Shown: positions 46,085 through 57,295 of the stretch, in pieces | Layout of the letters: every line of letters begins with the position of its first letter | Position numbering within the stretch: position 1 is the first letter of the stretch | NCBI GenBank assembly: GCA_022410635.1 | Contig: JAJVDF010000016.1 | Coordinates: forward strand, 3,050,889-3,114,888 | Length of the DNA stretch: 64,000 nt | Direction: 5' to 3' | Source of the DNA: Tretioscincus oriximinensis | Lineage: Eukaryota; Chordata; Lepidosauria; Squamata; Gymnophthalmidae | Translations under genes and position numbers: made by a program | The notes under the pieces: model-generated | Told to the model about the DNA's origin: nothing | The model's database searches: none | The model's input: only the letters and a program-made list of their open reading frames with translations

Positions 46085-46959
46085 TCTGGTCTTATAATTG
46101 ATTTATTTNTTTTTTTGCGCGGGGGTTCCAATATTCCTGTGCCTTATCACATTGCCATATCATATGTATAAATACACCTGTTTGTTGATATCCTATTACA
46201 TTTGGAAAGAAATGAGATAGTTACGCTGGTATTCTAAACTACTTATGTAATATCTATATCCATGTTCCAAATAATTCATTCTTAATCTCTTCCTTAACCA
46301 TATTTAAAATATTAACATATATGTATTTTTATATCTTTTCCTTTATTCTTCTGATGATGATATTTTCCAGTTTAGTATCTTCTCTTATATTTCTTTTAAC
46401 TCTTTCCTTATTTGTGTATGTTCTAGTTCCTAGTACTAGTAACCACCTTGTATCTCCTGCTGTAATATCTCAATATTTATGGGATTATTGTCATTACCAC
46501 ATAATTATTCGCTTTATATTTCTTTTAATTTCTTCATTGTTCTTAACATTGCAGAATCCTTGTCTGTTTATTATCCAAATTGTTGCCAATTTATTTCATC
46601 TCCTTATAATAATTTTGCCTTCTATTTTTTCCATATTACTATTATGAATTTAAATGGCTTCTTCCATAACTTTTCTTCTCTCATATTGCAATCTTTAAAT
46701 ATTATCTCTGCTTCTCCTATTCTATTCATTTGTTTTTCTAATTCTCACCAACTTTTATTTCCATCTAATCTTTATAATTGAAAGGCATCACAATAATATT
46801 CTATACTTGGCTGTAATAATTTTGGAATAATTAACATTTTAAAATTAACATTCTAGTAGGACTTATTTTATTTATTTTACTTAATCTTTTATCTTTCCAT
46901 TTTTAAAGCATTACTACAGCCATTTCAAATATTATCAATAGCAGTAAATAAAGTGAACT

Positions 46960-47690
46960 TTTAAAATGTAGGATAGAAGAATAGGAAAATGGATTGTGAA
47001 TAATAAAAAAAACTTAGATTGAGAAATAAATGTATTATATCAAGAAATGACAAAGGAGGATGGGAAATGCCAAGAAAAGAATATTATTATGATGCCTTTC
47101 AATTATAAAGATTATATGGAAATAAAAGTTGGTGAGAATTAGAAAAACAGATTAATAGAATAAGAACATAAGAAAGCCATACTGGATCGGGCCAGAGCAC
47201 GTCTAATTCAGCATTCTGTCTCATGCAGAGGCCCACCAGATGCACCTGGGTAGTCTGAAAAGAGGAAAGCAAAATATGACTCCCTGCAAGTGGTATCCTG
47301 TTGCTTCATCCCAGAGGCAACATCCAGACATCCATCCTAGTATCCATTTATACCCTTGGTGCCCATAAACCGGTCTACTCCTGTCTTGAAGCTATCCAAG
47401 TTGTTAGCTACCACTACCTCTTCAGAAAGTACAGGCCGATGACCCTCTCACTTTTCTGCCCATCAGTGGTGACCAGAATTGAACACAGTATTGCAAAATG
47501 TGGCCTCACCACAGATTTATAAAGAGGCAACACAACATTTGCTGACTTGTTTTCGATTCCTTTCCTAATTATCCCCAACATCGAATTTGCCTTATTTGCT
47601 GCTGCTGCACACTAGGTTGACATCTTCATAGGAGAAACTTAGATAATATTTAGAGATTGGAACATGAGAGAGGAAAACTCTATTTCCATA
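46960..47690 (+). mobile_element. Inverted L1 segment, split by CR1
   Basis: The sense reading near 47050-47130 gives NDKGGWEMPRK...YYDAFQL, an L1 ORF2 block. About 85 bases (47078-47161) are the reverse complement of 46720-46805 with few differences. The copy continues after the CR1 at 47629 (GATAATATTTAGAGATTG GAACATGAGAG), matching the minus-strand copy at about 46675-46710. Confidence 0.65.
47162..47628 (-). mobile_element. CR1-type LINE 3' portion, antisense, inside L1
   Basis: It starts with the CR1 3' end (AGAACATAAGAAAGCCATAC) and runs through 3' UTR and the ORF2 C-terminus (antisense of the RPHLEYC-type and KKANSML-type blocks at 47490-47610). A short internal deletion lies at about 47460. 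L1 sequence is continuous across its borders, so this CR1 inserted later than the L1. Confidence 0.85.
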
Positions 47691-47739
47691 TTCTCTTAAA
47701 TTTCTTTCAAGTATTTTATTTGCATTTTTTATATTCATA

Positions 47740-47870
47740 CTAGTGTAATTAGCCCATTGTGCTATGGTAATGCAATGAGCTCTAGCCCCTTCCTCCCCCT
47801 TGCTCCTATCCAAGCATCAACCCACTCCTTCCCCTTGCCCCTCCATCCCCCTTTCACTTACCACTTCTTT
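47740..47870 (+). repeat. ACTAGTGTAAT C-rich repeat, copy 2
   Basis: It opens TACTAGTGTAATTAGCCC and becomes CCTTCCTCCCCCTTGC-rich, like 35282-35404. The class is unknown. Confidence 0.45.
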
Positions 47871-48104
47871 GTGGACTTTCTCTAATATTATTCGCTAATA
47901 CTTCTATAGCTGTAATAAATAATGCTGGTGATAATGGATATATTTGTTTTGTTCCATTTAATTTGGTAATATTTTCAGTTTACTTACATTAACTCTTGTT
48001 TTTGCCATACTTTCCTTGTATAGTTCTTGTAATGTCTTACAAATGTTTTTTCTCCCAAATTCTATTCACCACATAATTTAAATAATTGTTAATGAATTTG
48101 ATGA

Positions 48105-48237
48105 AGCATCTCCCTTATGAATTCAGGCTGCAACTTTTGGGCCTCAAAAGGCGATGATCTGATTGAAGTGTACAAAATCATGCATGGGATGGATAGGGTG
48201 AATAGAGAAAATATGATTTCTCTATCACACAACTAGT
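48105..48237 (+). mobile_element. CR1-type LINE ORF2 C-terminal fragment, sense
   Basis: GAAGCATCTCCCTTATGAAT TCAGG ... GATCTGATTGAAGTGTACAA AATCATGCATGGGATGGA matches about 10127-10285 of the CR1 at 9462-10676 (HLPYEVRL...GDLIEVYKIMHGMDRVN), with a deletion. Both ends are lost. Confidence 0.85.
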
Positions 48238-48336
48238 GGCTAGAGCACTAGTGTCATAAATGCAGAGAAATGGCTCTTTATGGATCCATGAATTGTCAAT
48301 GTGGATGATTCTGACACATATTTGCATGATAATCTA

Positions 48337-49328
48337 GGCTACAGTCACATGACGAGCTAAAACCCAAAATAAATTTCTATTCTGGAATATAGCACATGCC
48401 TATCCCTTCACACCACAAAACTATATTCCAGAGTATACAATGGTGTGTCTGTTCACACATATACATGAATTATCGTGATACGCAGCCAGCCAGCCCAACA
48501 GAGCTGATCAGCCAACTGTGCGTCATGAGAAACTTTTTAAGCCCAGGCTGCCCTCCGCCTCCTTTTGGGGGCTGCTGCCTGGAGATCGGCTCTGCAAAAG
48601 GAAGAGGAATAAAACCTCCTCCTCCCCTCAGCCGATCTATTTGACAGCAGGCAGAGCCAATCTGCAGGGAATTCANCTGAAGGAGGGGAGACGGTTGCGT
48701 TCTGCTGGCCGCATCCATACGGAGCCTNGGTCTGGGTAACATTTTGGGACAGAGCTTGGCCATCCACATGCCAAAATGTCCCCAAATGTCCCAAAACGTT
48801 ATCCAGACCGAGGCTCCGTATGGATGCGGCCAGCAGAATGCAGCCGTTTCCCTCCTTCAGCTGAATTCTCACCTGCTGTCAAATAGATCGGCTGAGGGCA
48901 GGAGGAGGTTTTGTTCCTCTTCCTTTTGCAGAGCAGATCTCCAGGCAGCAGCCCCCAAAAGGAGGGANAGGACATCCTGGGCTTAGGAAAAGGCGGGGAG
49001 ATTTCCCTGCCAAAGGAGGTGGTGCTTCCTTGTGTTATCTCTCTCCTCCTGTTATCTCTCTCCTCCTATTATCTCTCTCCTCCTGTCTCTCGCACTAAAA
49101 AGTTAATGGTCACATAGGAGAGGAAGAAAATTGGCTACGAAGTGATGGAGGTTGGCTGCGAGGTTTTGGACGTTCTCCGCAATTATTCCTGATTATCCAA
49201 GCAATAGTTTATTGCAGGATAAATGGCCTTTATTGCCGATGTTTTACTCAGATACACTTAACACATGTGACGCAACCTTAAAAATGGCGCTATAACTGAG
49301 GCATAAAATAGTCATGTGAACNCACCCT
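48337..49328 (-). mobile_element. DNA transposon family F, copy 3, about 1 kb with fold-back core
   Basis: The ends are inverted: GGCTACAGTCACATGAC on the left and the complement of GGGTGNGTTCACATGAC on the right, next to CTA and TTA. Read on the minus strand it contains the family blocks (GCAATAAAGGCC, GCAATAAACTATTGCTTGGA, TATATTCCAGAATAGAAATT). Unlike copies 1 and 2 it carries a large palindrome: 48541-48751 pairs with 48788-48982 across about 36 bases. Short frames inside are mirrored artefacts. The CTA/TTA flanks suggest Harbinger-type insertion, with low certainty. Confidence 0.65.
48541..48982. repeat. Large inverted repeat (arms about 200 bp)
   Basis: The left arm GCCCAGG...CTGCCTGGAGATCGGCTCTGC...CCGCATCCATACGGAGCC is mirrored on the right by GGCTCCGTATGGATGCGG ... 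GCAGATCTCCAGGCAG ... CCTGGGC. Differences are few: small indels, some transitions and Ns. It forms the centre of the transposon at 48337-49328. Confidence 0.9.
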
Positions 49329-49439
49329 TAGTGACNNCAGCCTACGCTACTCATGCCTGGAGTTGGAAGGACAAAACAAAATGGGTCATGTCTAAACTGG
49401 ATAAAAATATTTAATCAAAGCAATGCAATTTGATTTAGT

Positions 49440-49740
49440 ATTAGAAAAGTAATGATATATGATATTTGATAGGCAAAATCAAATTAATTTGAAATGCAAC
49501 ATTTAATAAGATATTTAAGAAGGGTGTAGGCTCTACGTGAAGAGATATTTGTAACAAAGTATTCCCTGTATATGACAAATGCTTGAAGGGTTGTGTATAA
49601 CTATATTATTTGATCTGATACATTCGTTTAAGTGGTTTAAGTATAAGACATTTGTTTTGTTTATGTATATTTATCTGTTTGGTGTTTTGTATTTTTGTTT
49701 TTATGTCAAAATAATAAACCTTTTATTTTTAAAAAAATAG
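49440..49740 (+). mobile_element. Possible L1-type 3' UTR and poly(A)
   Basis: A T/G-rich stretch (TTTGTTTTGTTTATGTATAT, GGTGTTTTGTATTTTTG) ends AATAATAAACCTTTTATTTT TAAAAAAA, like squamate L1 3' UTRs. No coding part is attached. Confidence 0.35.
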
Positions 49741-50873
49741 CTGAAGAAGTAGTTAAACACTAATACTAATGTATAAGAAACTAGAAATATTTTCAGGGAG
49801 AAAAGACTGTTTTAAAAAAGTGCTGCTTCCAAGTAAGCTTTCCCAAACTGCCAATTTGATAACAGCATACATTTGTCTCTCATGGTTCTAATGTTGGATG
49901 GATTTCTATCCAATCGGACATGCATTCTTGAGCAGAGATGAATTTCTTTTGGTCTGCCAACTTCAGCACTCTTTTAGAAGATAAGTTAAGGGAAATGATT
50001 TACACATTTTACTGGTGGGAGAACAATAATTTAACCTTTCCCAGAAAATGAAATAGGCTTTTGTTTTATTATTTGGGCTGAATTGGATTCTAATCTTACA
50101 GCAGGCAGTCTGTTTCTTTAGATGATTGGAACATTGTCTGCATAGACACATCCCACAAAAAGCAATGAAAGAATCCATGCATTATTTTCAAACATCAACA
50201 ACCTTCAGTTGTTAGAAAATGAGAACAACTTTTGATTCCAAGCCCATATGTCATATGGTGGAAGGAGGGAGTAAAAAAAATAAGATTTCCAAATGAATTG
50301 CATATTTCCTTCTACGCTTAAAAAACAACAACCCCCCCCCCTCTGTTTCCCCATATGTTGTCACAATCCAGATTTTCTATGTTCTTTGCACTTAAAATTC
50401 TTTTCCTTTATACAATGATATTTTGATCAGGATGAAAAATGAGGATGGCTGAGTGCCTGATGTTTAAAACATACTCAAGATAGCTCAGGCAGGGTCTGAG
50501 AAGTGCTGGAGAGGGTCCAATGCAAAATTGACTTACTTTCACACAATCTGGGTGTGCCTATTGGTTACACAGTACTAGGAGCGACTTAGACGAGAAATAC
50601 CCTGAGGAAAGATGGTCATGACTTTAAATCTTGATGACTTAATTTTCAATGGTTCAAAGAAAAGAACCATTTCATCTTTTGCTGTATGTGTCAGTTCATC
50701 GAATACTACTGAACTGGAAATTTGCTTAATGAATATTTTAGGATGCAAAAAGAGCAGATTAGAGGGGAAAAGATAATCAGGAAAATAGGACAAATAAATG
50801 AGAGAGGTTTTTGATAGNGGCCACAAGAGAACAGATCTGGAATGATCCCAAAGAAAGCATAATTTATTGATGT
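49741..50873. other. No gene seen
   Basis: Unique sequence up to the poly(T) that marks the L1 3' end. Nothing recognised. Confidence 0.4.
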
Positions 50874-53607
50874 NTTTTTTTTTTTATTGAACACAAAAAT
50901 AATTACAACATCAAAAGAAAAGAAAAAAACAAACTTAGTTCACACCCCACCCACCCCNCAGCCGGGAGTAAGAAACNTTCAACTAATCCATCTCTGTTCC
51001 TGGATCATCAGGATGGTTTCTTTTAACAGGAGGTGAGAGTCCATTGTTCCAGCGTAGGCAATAAGTCTATTCCATTTTACTGTCCATGTAGTAGGAGGGC
51101 GATATCCCAGCACTTGCAATCGATTTTCCCGTAATACATCGAATAGAAGAAATTCTATTATATAATTCCACCAGCAGTCTATATTCCATTTTGTCTGGTT
51201 CTTCCACCCTCGAACTATTACCAGGTGCCCTGCCAGAATTGCATATTCAATAAACACCCTATCAGACAATTCTAAAGCCACGGAGTCCAAAACACCAAAC
51301 ATCCAACATTCTTCCGTATCTTGTACATCGATGTTTGTTATTAAACGGATCTGATTGAAAATGAGATAACGAAATTGTTTAACAACCCGACATNTAGCCC
51401 ACATGTGCATGTATGTACCCCGTTCCTGGCAACCATGCCAGCATAGAGGGGAAATTCCCGTCATGTGTGATAATTGGCATGGGGTTCTATACCATTTCGT
51501 TAATTTTTTCAGTTCGGTTTCTCTTATTCTCGTGTCCTTGTATTTTTGAAATCTAGACAACCATTCTGACCAATTGTGTATCATACTTGGGATTTCTTGA
51601 TTCCAGAACCCAAGTAATCTGGTACTATTGTCAAATTTTTTAGAGTTAAGCTCTCCATAAATTTCTTTTATCAGGTTCTTCCAATTATAATTTGATCTAT
51701 TACGTGTTCCATCTTAGAAGATCCAGTCATGGCTAGTCTTATTTCCCTGTTGTTAATAATATGGGATAAGNCATGATATTGCAGCCAGAATCTCTGACCG
51801 TCTTGAATTGACAGTCTTGTAATTCTTGCCCAATCCACACTTACTCCATTAGTGTCAATTAAATCTCTAATCCTACGAAAGCCGTGTGAACCTAGGAATT
51901 CCAGATATTTGTGTGTATTTCCGTCTCCAGAAGCATTCAATGCTAATGTCGATGCTACTTGTCTCCAGTTATGAACAAGAGATTTAGCATTGGATTTCCA
52001 TATTTTGTAGCATGTCATTATCNGAAGTAACCACTGGCTTGTAGTATTTTTTTTGTATGTGGGATTAAGGATTGATTTTTGGTTTAACTTATTCATCTCT
52101 AATTCAATTTTGATTGATTTTCTAGTTCTAAGGTATTCCAATTGTAATGTTCTATGCAGCTGGAAAGCATCCGAGTATAATTTTAGCGAGGGGAGTCCCC
52201 AACCCAGCTTACTCTTTGCTGAGTATAGTGTTGCGTTCGCTATTCTGAGAGGTTTGCCGTCTAACGCCCAGAGTTTTATCTCTTTCTCCCATTGTTTAAA
52301 TTTATCGTTCGGCATCGTGGCCGGCAGAGTTTGAAAAATAAACAAAAATTTCAGGAGAATTATCATATTCAGAGCTCTAATTTTCGTTGAAAGTGGCCAA
52401 GGTTTGTTCTTCCACTGCTTAAGCTTACCCTTAACCTTTTTCCAAGTTGGTTTGTAGTTTATATCTGCAATCTTAAGCAAATTTTTGGGTATCCAAACTC
52501 CCAGATATTTTATTTTTTTAATTTCACGTTTAGACCCGTTTCTACCTCTAATTGGTTTCGATCTATTCTGGGGACGTTAATTGATAATAGTTCAGATTTA
52601 GCTACATTTATTTTAAGCCCCGACAATTTCTCAAACTCGTCTGTGTGTGTTTTAATGATTTGTATTGCGGTCTTGGGATTTCCTAAAATCAAGAGAGCAT
52701 CGTCTGCATACAATTGAATTTTTATTTGTTCTTCTCCTAATTGATAACCAAGAATATTAGGGTCATCACGAATGCTGTCTGCTAGTATTTCTATGGCTAA
52801 TGCGAAGATTAATGGAGAGAGGGGGCAACCTTACTTAACTCCGCTCTTAATCTCCTCAAATTGTGAAACACCTTGATTCAGCCTAACTCTTGCTTTGTTG
52901 TCAGAGTACAGGCCTTTAATGGTGTTTATAAAATTGTCCCCCATATTGTATTTTTGACATAAGTTCTGTATATAAATATGATTTACGGAATCAAAGGCCT
53001 TGTACACATCAAGTTTTAGCAAGGCCACTGATCTTTTATGTTGTTGTGCATGGTTGATGATATTGATGGCCGTTCTAATGGGATCTGAAATTTGTCTCTC
53101 TTTAATAAAGCCGAATTGATCTTCCGGTATCAATCTTGGTAATATGTTTTCTAATCTCTTGGATAATATGGAAGTGAAAATCTTGTAGTCTATGTTCATT
53201 AAAGCGATTGGTCGATATGATTCTGTACTTGTAGGGTTCCTCCCTGCCTTTAAGATTGGAATGATTTCCGCCTCCCTCCAAGTTGAAGGGATATCTTGTT
53301 GAGAAAGAACCTTATTAAATAAGATGACCAATTGTGGGATTAATTCATCCTTGAAAATTTTATAGAAAGAGGCAGTAAAGCCATCTGTTCCAGGAGATTT
53401 ACCTTCTTTTAAATGGTTTATTATATTGTGGACCTCCTCCGTTGTTATTGGTTTATTTAGCGCCAGTCTTTCCGTTTCATTCATCTCAACTTTAACATCA
53501 AAATTAAGGTTATTGTCCACAATTTGCCTAATGCTATATAAGTTTTTATAGAATTCTATGAAACGTGTTCTAATCTGTTGATTAGATTTATATATAAAAA
53601 TTGACAT
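50874..53607 (-). mobile_element. L1 LINE ORF2, antisense, 5'-truncated, fairly young
   Basis: A poly(T) at 50875-50885 is the 3' tail on the minus strand. The ORF2 product is readable from within RT to the C-terminus. Blocks include IRTRFIEFYKNLYS, KEGKSPGTDGFTASFYK, IALMNIDYKIFTSILSKRL, QFGFIKERQ, ALLKLDVYKAFDSVNH, GCPLSPLIFALAIEILADSI and the catalytic YADDALLIL (about 52687-52713). The C-terminal knuckle is CxxxC...YMHMWAxC (about 51395-51455). Lesions are few: an in-frame TAA where Gln of GVKQGCPLSP is expected (about 52828), a frameshift in an A-run near 52515 and another near 51680. The N-terminal endonuclease and ORF1 are absent. It belongs to the L1 clade, not Bov-B or CR1. Confidence 0.93.
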
Positions 53608-54746
53608 GATTGTTAATAAAAATGGTATTANAAGTATCTTATGGCAGAAAGAACGGGAGAGGAGGTTGGTTAGAGGAAAAAAAGATTTTAGATTACACCG
53701 GTGTCTATAAATTTTTTTTTTGTCTGTGGAACCATGACAGGCTTAGTTTTGTAAAGGTTGTAGAATTTATTTTTCAAATTTNATTGTCATTTTAAAAAAG
53801 AAAAAGAAACCCTTCCTCATATTTTGTTTGCTAATCCATTTCACAGCTCCAGAAAACAGAAGAATGTTATGAGGCATCGTAATTCCAAATCATATACCAT
53901 ACAACTCTTCTGGGATGAAGAAACCCAAGCCTATGGCTCTAGGATTGTAATACTTCATTATACGGTAACAGAATCACTTTTCTTGAGGTTCAGCAAAAAG
54001 TGGTAGTAATATCAGGGGCAGCTATAGGTGCAGATAGGGATTCCACCCCAGTTGGGTGCCATTTCTTGAATGTTTAAATCCATGTGTCTGAAAACCTTCA
54101 AGAAAAATTGGCAGTCATGGATGTCACTGTTATCTTTAGGCATATGCCAGTTTGAGTTGGTCAAACACAAAAAGCTTTGACAGTCCAGGAATGTTAGAAC
54201 TGAGAACTCTAGACTCTCCTTGTCAACACAGATTGATGGGTAAGTGAAAAGGTGCAAGGTGCTATGTTGCACTGCCATTATCAGCTACTTTACAAGCAGT
54301 AAGGGTTTAAAGGCAATGCTTAGGCTTCCGTTAATGCTGAATTCTCACTTATACATGGGTCACTGTTGTATCAAGGTGAGCCTAGAGTTGTCAGAGGAGA
54401 CACCAGACAGTACCAGGCCCCTCAAAGCAGTTCATCTTCAATGACTGCAGAAGTGTCACAAACCCTCAAGACTAAAGGGAGATTAGTCCTGCTGTGGGAG
54501 GATTAAAAATAAAACATAAACCCCTCCAGGCGACTCTCCCTGTGGAATCTGTTTCCCTCTGTTATGCTGCTATAAGTGCTGTTATGGTGTATTAGAGGAA
54601 GAACCATTCAAATGTCATTGATTGCTATCCCAAGCAAATCCTTCTCACACCACTGTGTGCCTCTCTGGGCAGTGTTTGCATATTTGCAGACTAGAAATGT
54701 TCCTGTCTTTGAGCTCCCTGACTTCAGATTTGAAGCTGAGAATTAC
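53608..54746. other. No gene seen
   Basis: Unique sequence beyond the L1 5' truncation. The frames show no known domain. Confidence 0.4.
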
Positions 54747-54800
54747 GTTAATCATAAAAGGAGCTAGCAGCACTTTGAGATTAACTTGAGAAAAGTGGGT

Positions 54801-54835
54801 GGCATAAGCTTTCGTAGACACGTCCACTTCTTCAG
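54801..54835 (-). ncRNA. Hammerhead-ribozyme-like motif (left half of palindrome)
   Basis: Minus strand: CTGAAGA, stem II GTGGAC/GTCTAC (one G-U pair), GAAA, GC-TTAT-GC, then C. It has the same core as in the copy at 31242-32055. Confidence 0.55.
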
Positions 54836-54841
54836 ATGCAT

Positions 54842-54873
54842 CTGAAGAAGTAGTGTCTACGAAAGCTTAAGCC
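54842..54873 (+). ncRNA. Hammerhead-like motif, stem II damaged
   Basis: CTGAAGA, then GTAG-TGT-CTAC (two bases lost in stem II), GAAA, GC-TTAA-GC, then C. It can still pair four base pairs but is probably inactive. Confidence 0.5.
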
Positions 54874-54970
54874 ACCCACTTTTCTCAAGTTAATCTCAAA
54901 GTGCTGCTAGCTCCTTTGCTGGACTTTCTACTAGACTAACATGGCTATTTCTCTGAAATTGTTAATCATA

Positions 54971-55989
54971 GAGATAGTGAAAGCCCTCTACTCCACATGT
55001 CAAATTGTGATGAGGGAATCCCTGAGCTACCATTTGATGGATGCAGTTTGGATTCTCTTCATCACAGTAGGATTCCGGGCATCTGTTGGCATGCAGAGGT
55101 AATAAAAAATAAAAAATTGNGTGTTATAGAAAGAAACTGCCCTCCCACTTCCTATACAGAAATGTCATAAGAGGTAATATTGTTAACAGCTTCTTCTTAG
55201 CTGCATTCTGTCCCACTTCAGCCATTTTTAAAAAAGAAAAAATGAGAATTACTTAAGACATTTTGTAGCTGTGGGAAAAAGAAAGGGAAATGAATTAGTA
55301 TGTTTGTGGATAGAAGAGAGAATTAGTGAACATCAGTATGTGGATGGATGAATGAAGGATATTAAATGTGAAAACTGATGTCTGGATCATTTTTCATTTT
55401 TCACACTGAAAAATGGATGTGAATGAAAAGAGTGTGTGTACGATGATCTGGATATGTATGAATGTATATTTAAAGCTTTGTAACTTTTAACAAGTTTACT
55501 TTACAATCCCTGGACTCAGGCCCAAGTTGCACACATCTGAGCTAATCTACTTTAGTAAAATTGGATTAGCTAGATCCATTGTAGCAGGAGTTCTTTGAAT
55601 TTGCACATTGGATCTTCCTTAAGCATTCCCTTCATGCAAACACCAGAGCATTCAATGCTGTGAGAGGAATCGCTATGCTGGGGTTTTCTCATACCTATCT
55701 CAATCACAGGCAGGCTAAGTTGCTTCTCTGTGCTGAATCCCAATGCTTGAAGGCCAGCTTCACAAATGGCATCATTCTCCTGAGATTCCGAGACAGCAAG
55801 CAGAGGTAGGTTTATGGAGCATGAATGTTAGGGCTATATCCCATTGTTTTCATTTTCCACTGCTCTTTTCATTACTTTCACTTTCATTCATCTCTCTTCT
55901 GCCCATCAGTTACGACTAAAGTGGAAACCCTGCTTATGAGTTGATTGGTTTATTACTCATTTAAGGAGGAGCCTTTTGATATATGTAGC
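54971..55989. other. No gene seen
   Basis: Unique sequence. 55510-55610 has a GGATTAGCTAGATCC-type palindromic region (TGGATTAGCTAGATCCA), possibly an old MITE end. Confidence 0.35.
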
Positions 55990-56237
55990 ACGAGTGGCTT
56001 ATTCACTAAGGAGACGGTCTCTCATCTGGGAGATCGGGTTTCGAAGCCCTGTGTTGGACGTGGGGAGGGGTGAGCACCTTCTCCTAACCTGTAGCTCTAG
56101 CCAACCCAGCTATTCAAAAGCATGAATTGCAAGAAATTGCAACTGACTGCAAGTAGATAAATAGGAACCACTACAGCCTGGTGGGGAAGATAGAATGTAC
56201 CCTTGTAAGCCACTTTCAGTCCCTTTGAAAGGTGAGC
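55990..56237 (+). mobile_element. tRNA-derived SINE
   Basis: GTGGCTTATTCACTAAGGAG A-box region, B-box-like GGGTTTCGAAGCC (about 56036-56048), and the same body and 3' end as 5868-6170 (TTGTAAGCCACTTTCAGTCC CTTTGAAAGGTGAG). The final GCGGGGTATAAG tail is missing. Confidence 0.75.
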
Positions 56238-57295
56238 TATGGAACAAGCTGCTGCTCCAGATGATGGATAGGATCCCAATCTCTAGGATTCAGATAATTC
56301 CTCTGAATCCAGAGACAAAGATGAAGAACCCTCTCTGACATGACAGATGTCTCAGATGCTCTCTCTTCTACAGGATTTTGGTCGCAGACTAGAAAATCTG
56401 GAATGTGCTGTTTCTTCCTACACTGGGATTAGAGAACCACTCACAGAGAAAGGATCCCTTTAGGGTTCACACTTGATCAGCAGGAATCTTTGAGCCTTGG
56501 AACCATATCTCTTATAAAAACACTTGTTGATAAGATTACTTGGCCAAGAGGGGAAGGTTACTCACCAGACCTACCCTCGATTTTAACACTGCTTGGAAAC
56601 TGCCTAGATTTCCNCATTATTGACATTCACCCTCTCCACCGAGGAACACATGTTTTCCAGATTTTCGCCTTATGAATGCCTTTCCCNCTGTCAGACCCAA
56701 ACCAGAATTTTTATCTGGACATGTTGTCCCGCATCCACAAGGTACTCCAGGACACTGTGATCCCGGTGCCCATTCCAAGGTACATGCTCCTGATCAACTG
56801 AATCAGCTTGTACCAGCGACACCAGCTCTCCTGTAGCTTCTCCCTTGAATCCATTGGTCTGTCCTAATCTGCATTAGCCAATGTTATTACATATGTAAAG
56901 CAGATTAACATGCGTTAACAATGCAGAGTTTCAGAAAACCCTTACAACACATGTAATGTAGACAATGTGGAATGGTAAGTTCCCTAAAACGTATAATTAA
57001 GCCTATGCAAACAGGGCCTCAAATTGTTGAAATGATCTTGGAGTTATGAACTGTGTTGTTTTGAATAAAATTTCTAGCCAGATTCTGTGATTCATATTTT
57101 CTAGATTATTCAATATTTATAGCTGTTGTGTCTTTAAAAAGATTATCAGCCTATTTTTCAAACTATTGCTACATTTTTATCAAAGCTAGCTCAACTTGCA
57201 GTTAAAATTAAAATGGAACTACACTTCCTTCAGTATATTGGAAACGTTAATGATGAACTATTAAGATAAATTTGGGCAAACATAGGATCAAAGGT
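56238..57295. other. Unidentified, possibly repeat-derived
   Basis: 56250-56840 has a different texture from its surroundings: acidic reading in one frame (NSSESRDKDEEPS), C-rich later. It may be part of an unrecognised retroelement. About 57000-57020 is a lone end of the MITE family seen at 18570-18685. Confidence 0.3.

Larger units (their letters stand above)
46085..48104 (-). mobile_element. L1 LINE ORF2 remains, antisense, rearranged
   Basis: Minus-strand translation of 47880-48000 gives GTKQxYPLSPALFITAIEVL, the L1 RT block GxxQGCPLSPxLF. At the other end, 46110-46190 gives TGVFIHMIWQCDKAQEYWN, the C-terminal H-x-x-W-x-C knuckle typical of L1 ORF2. In between, 46300-46860 has the Lys/Asn-rich C-terminal third. 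46960-47161 and 47629-47690 are in the opposite (sense) orientation. Many stops show age. Confidence 0.65.
54757..54960. mobile_element. Palindromic Penelope-like mini-copy
   Basis: A 10-bp duplication GTTAATCATA flanks it (54747-54756 and 54961-54970). From 54761 to about 54917 the sequence is a nearly perfect palindrome with no spacer, centred on CAGATGCATCTG (54833-54844). The unpaired right end GGACTTTCTACTAGACTAAC ATGGCTATTTCTCTGAAATT equals the 3' terminus of 31242-32055. It is made of two inverted pLTR ends joined at the ribozyme-like motif. Confidence 0.85.

Noticed and set aside
48396..49117. Several overlapping frames repeated on both strands
   Set aside because: Mirror translations of the palindromic transposon core.
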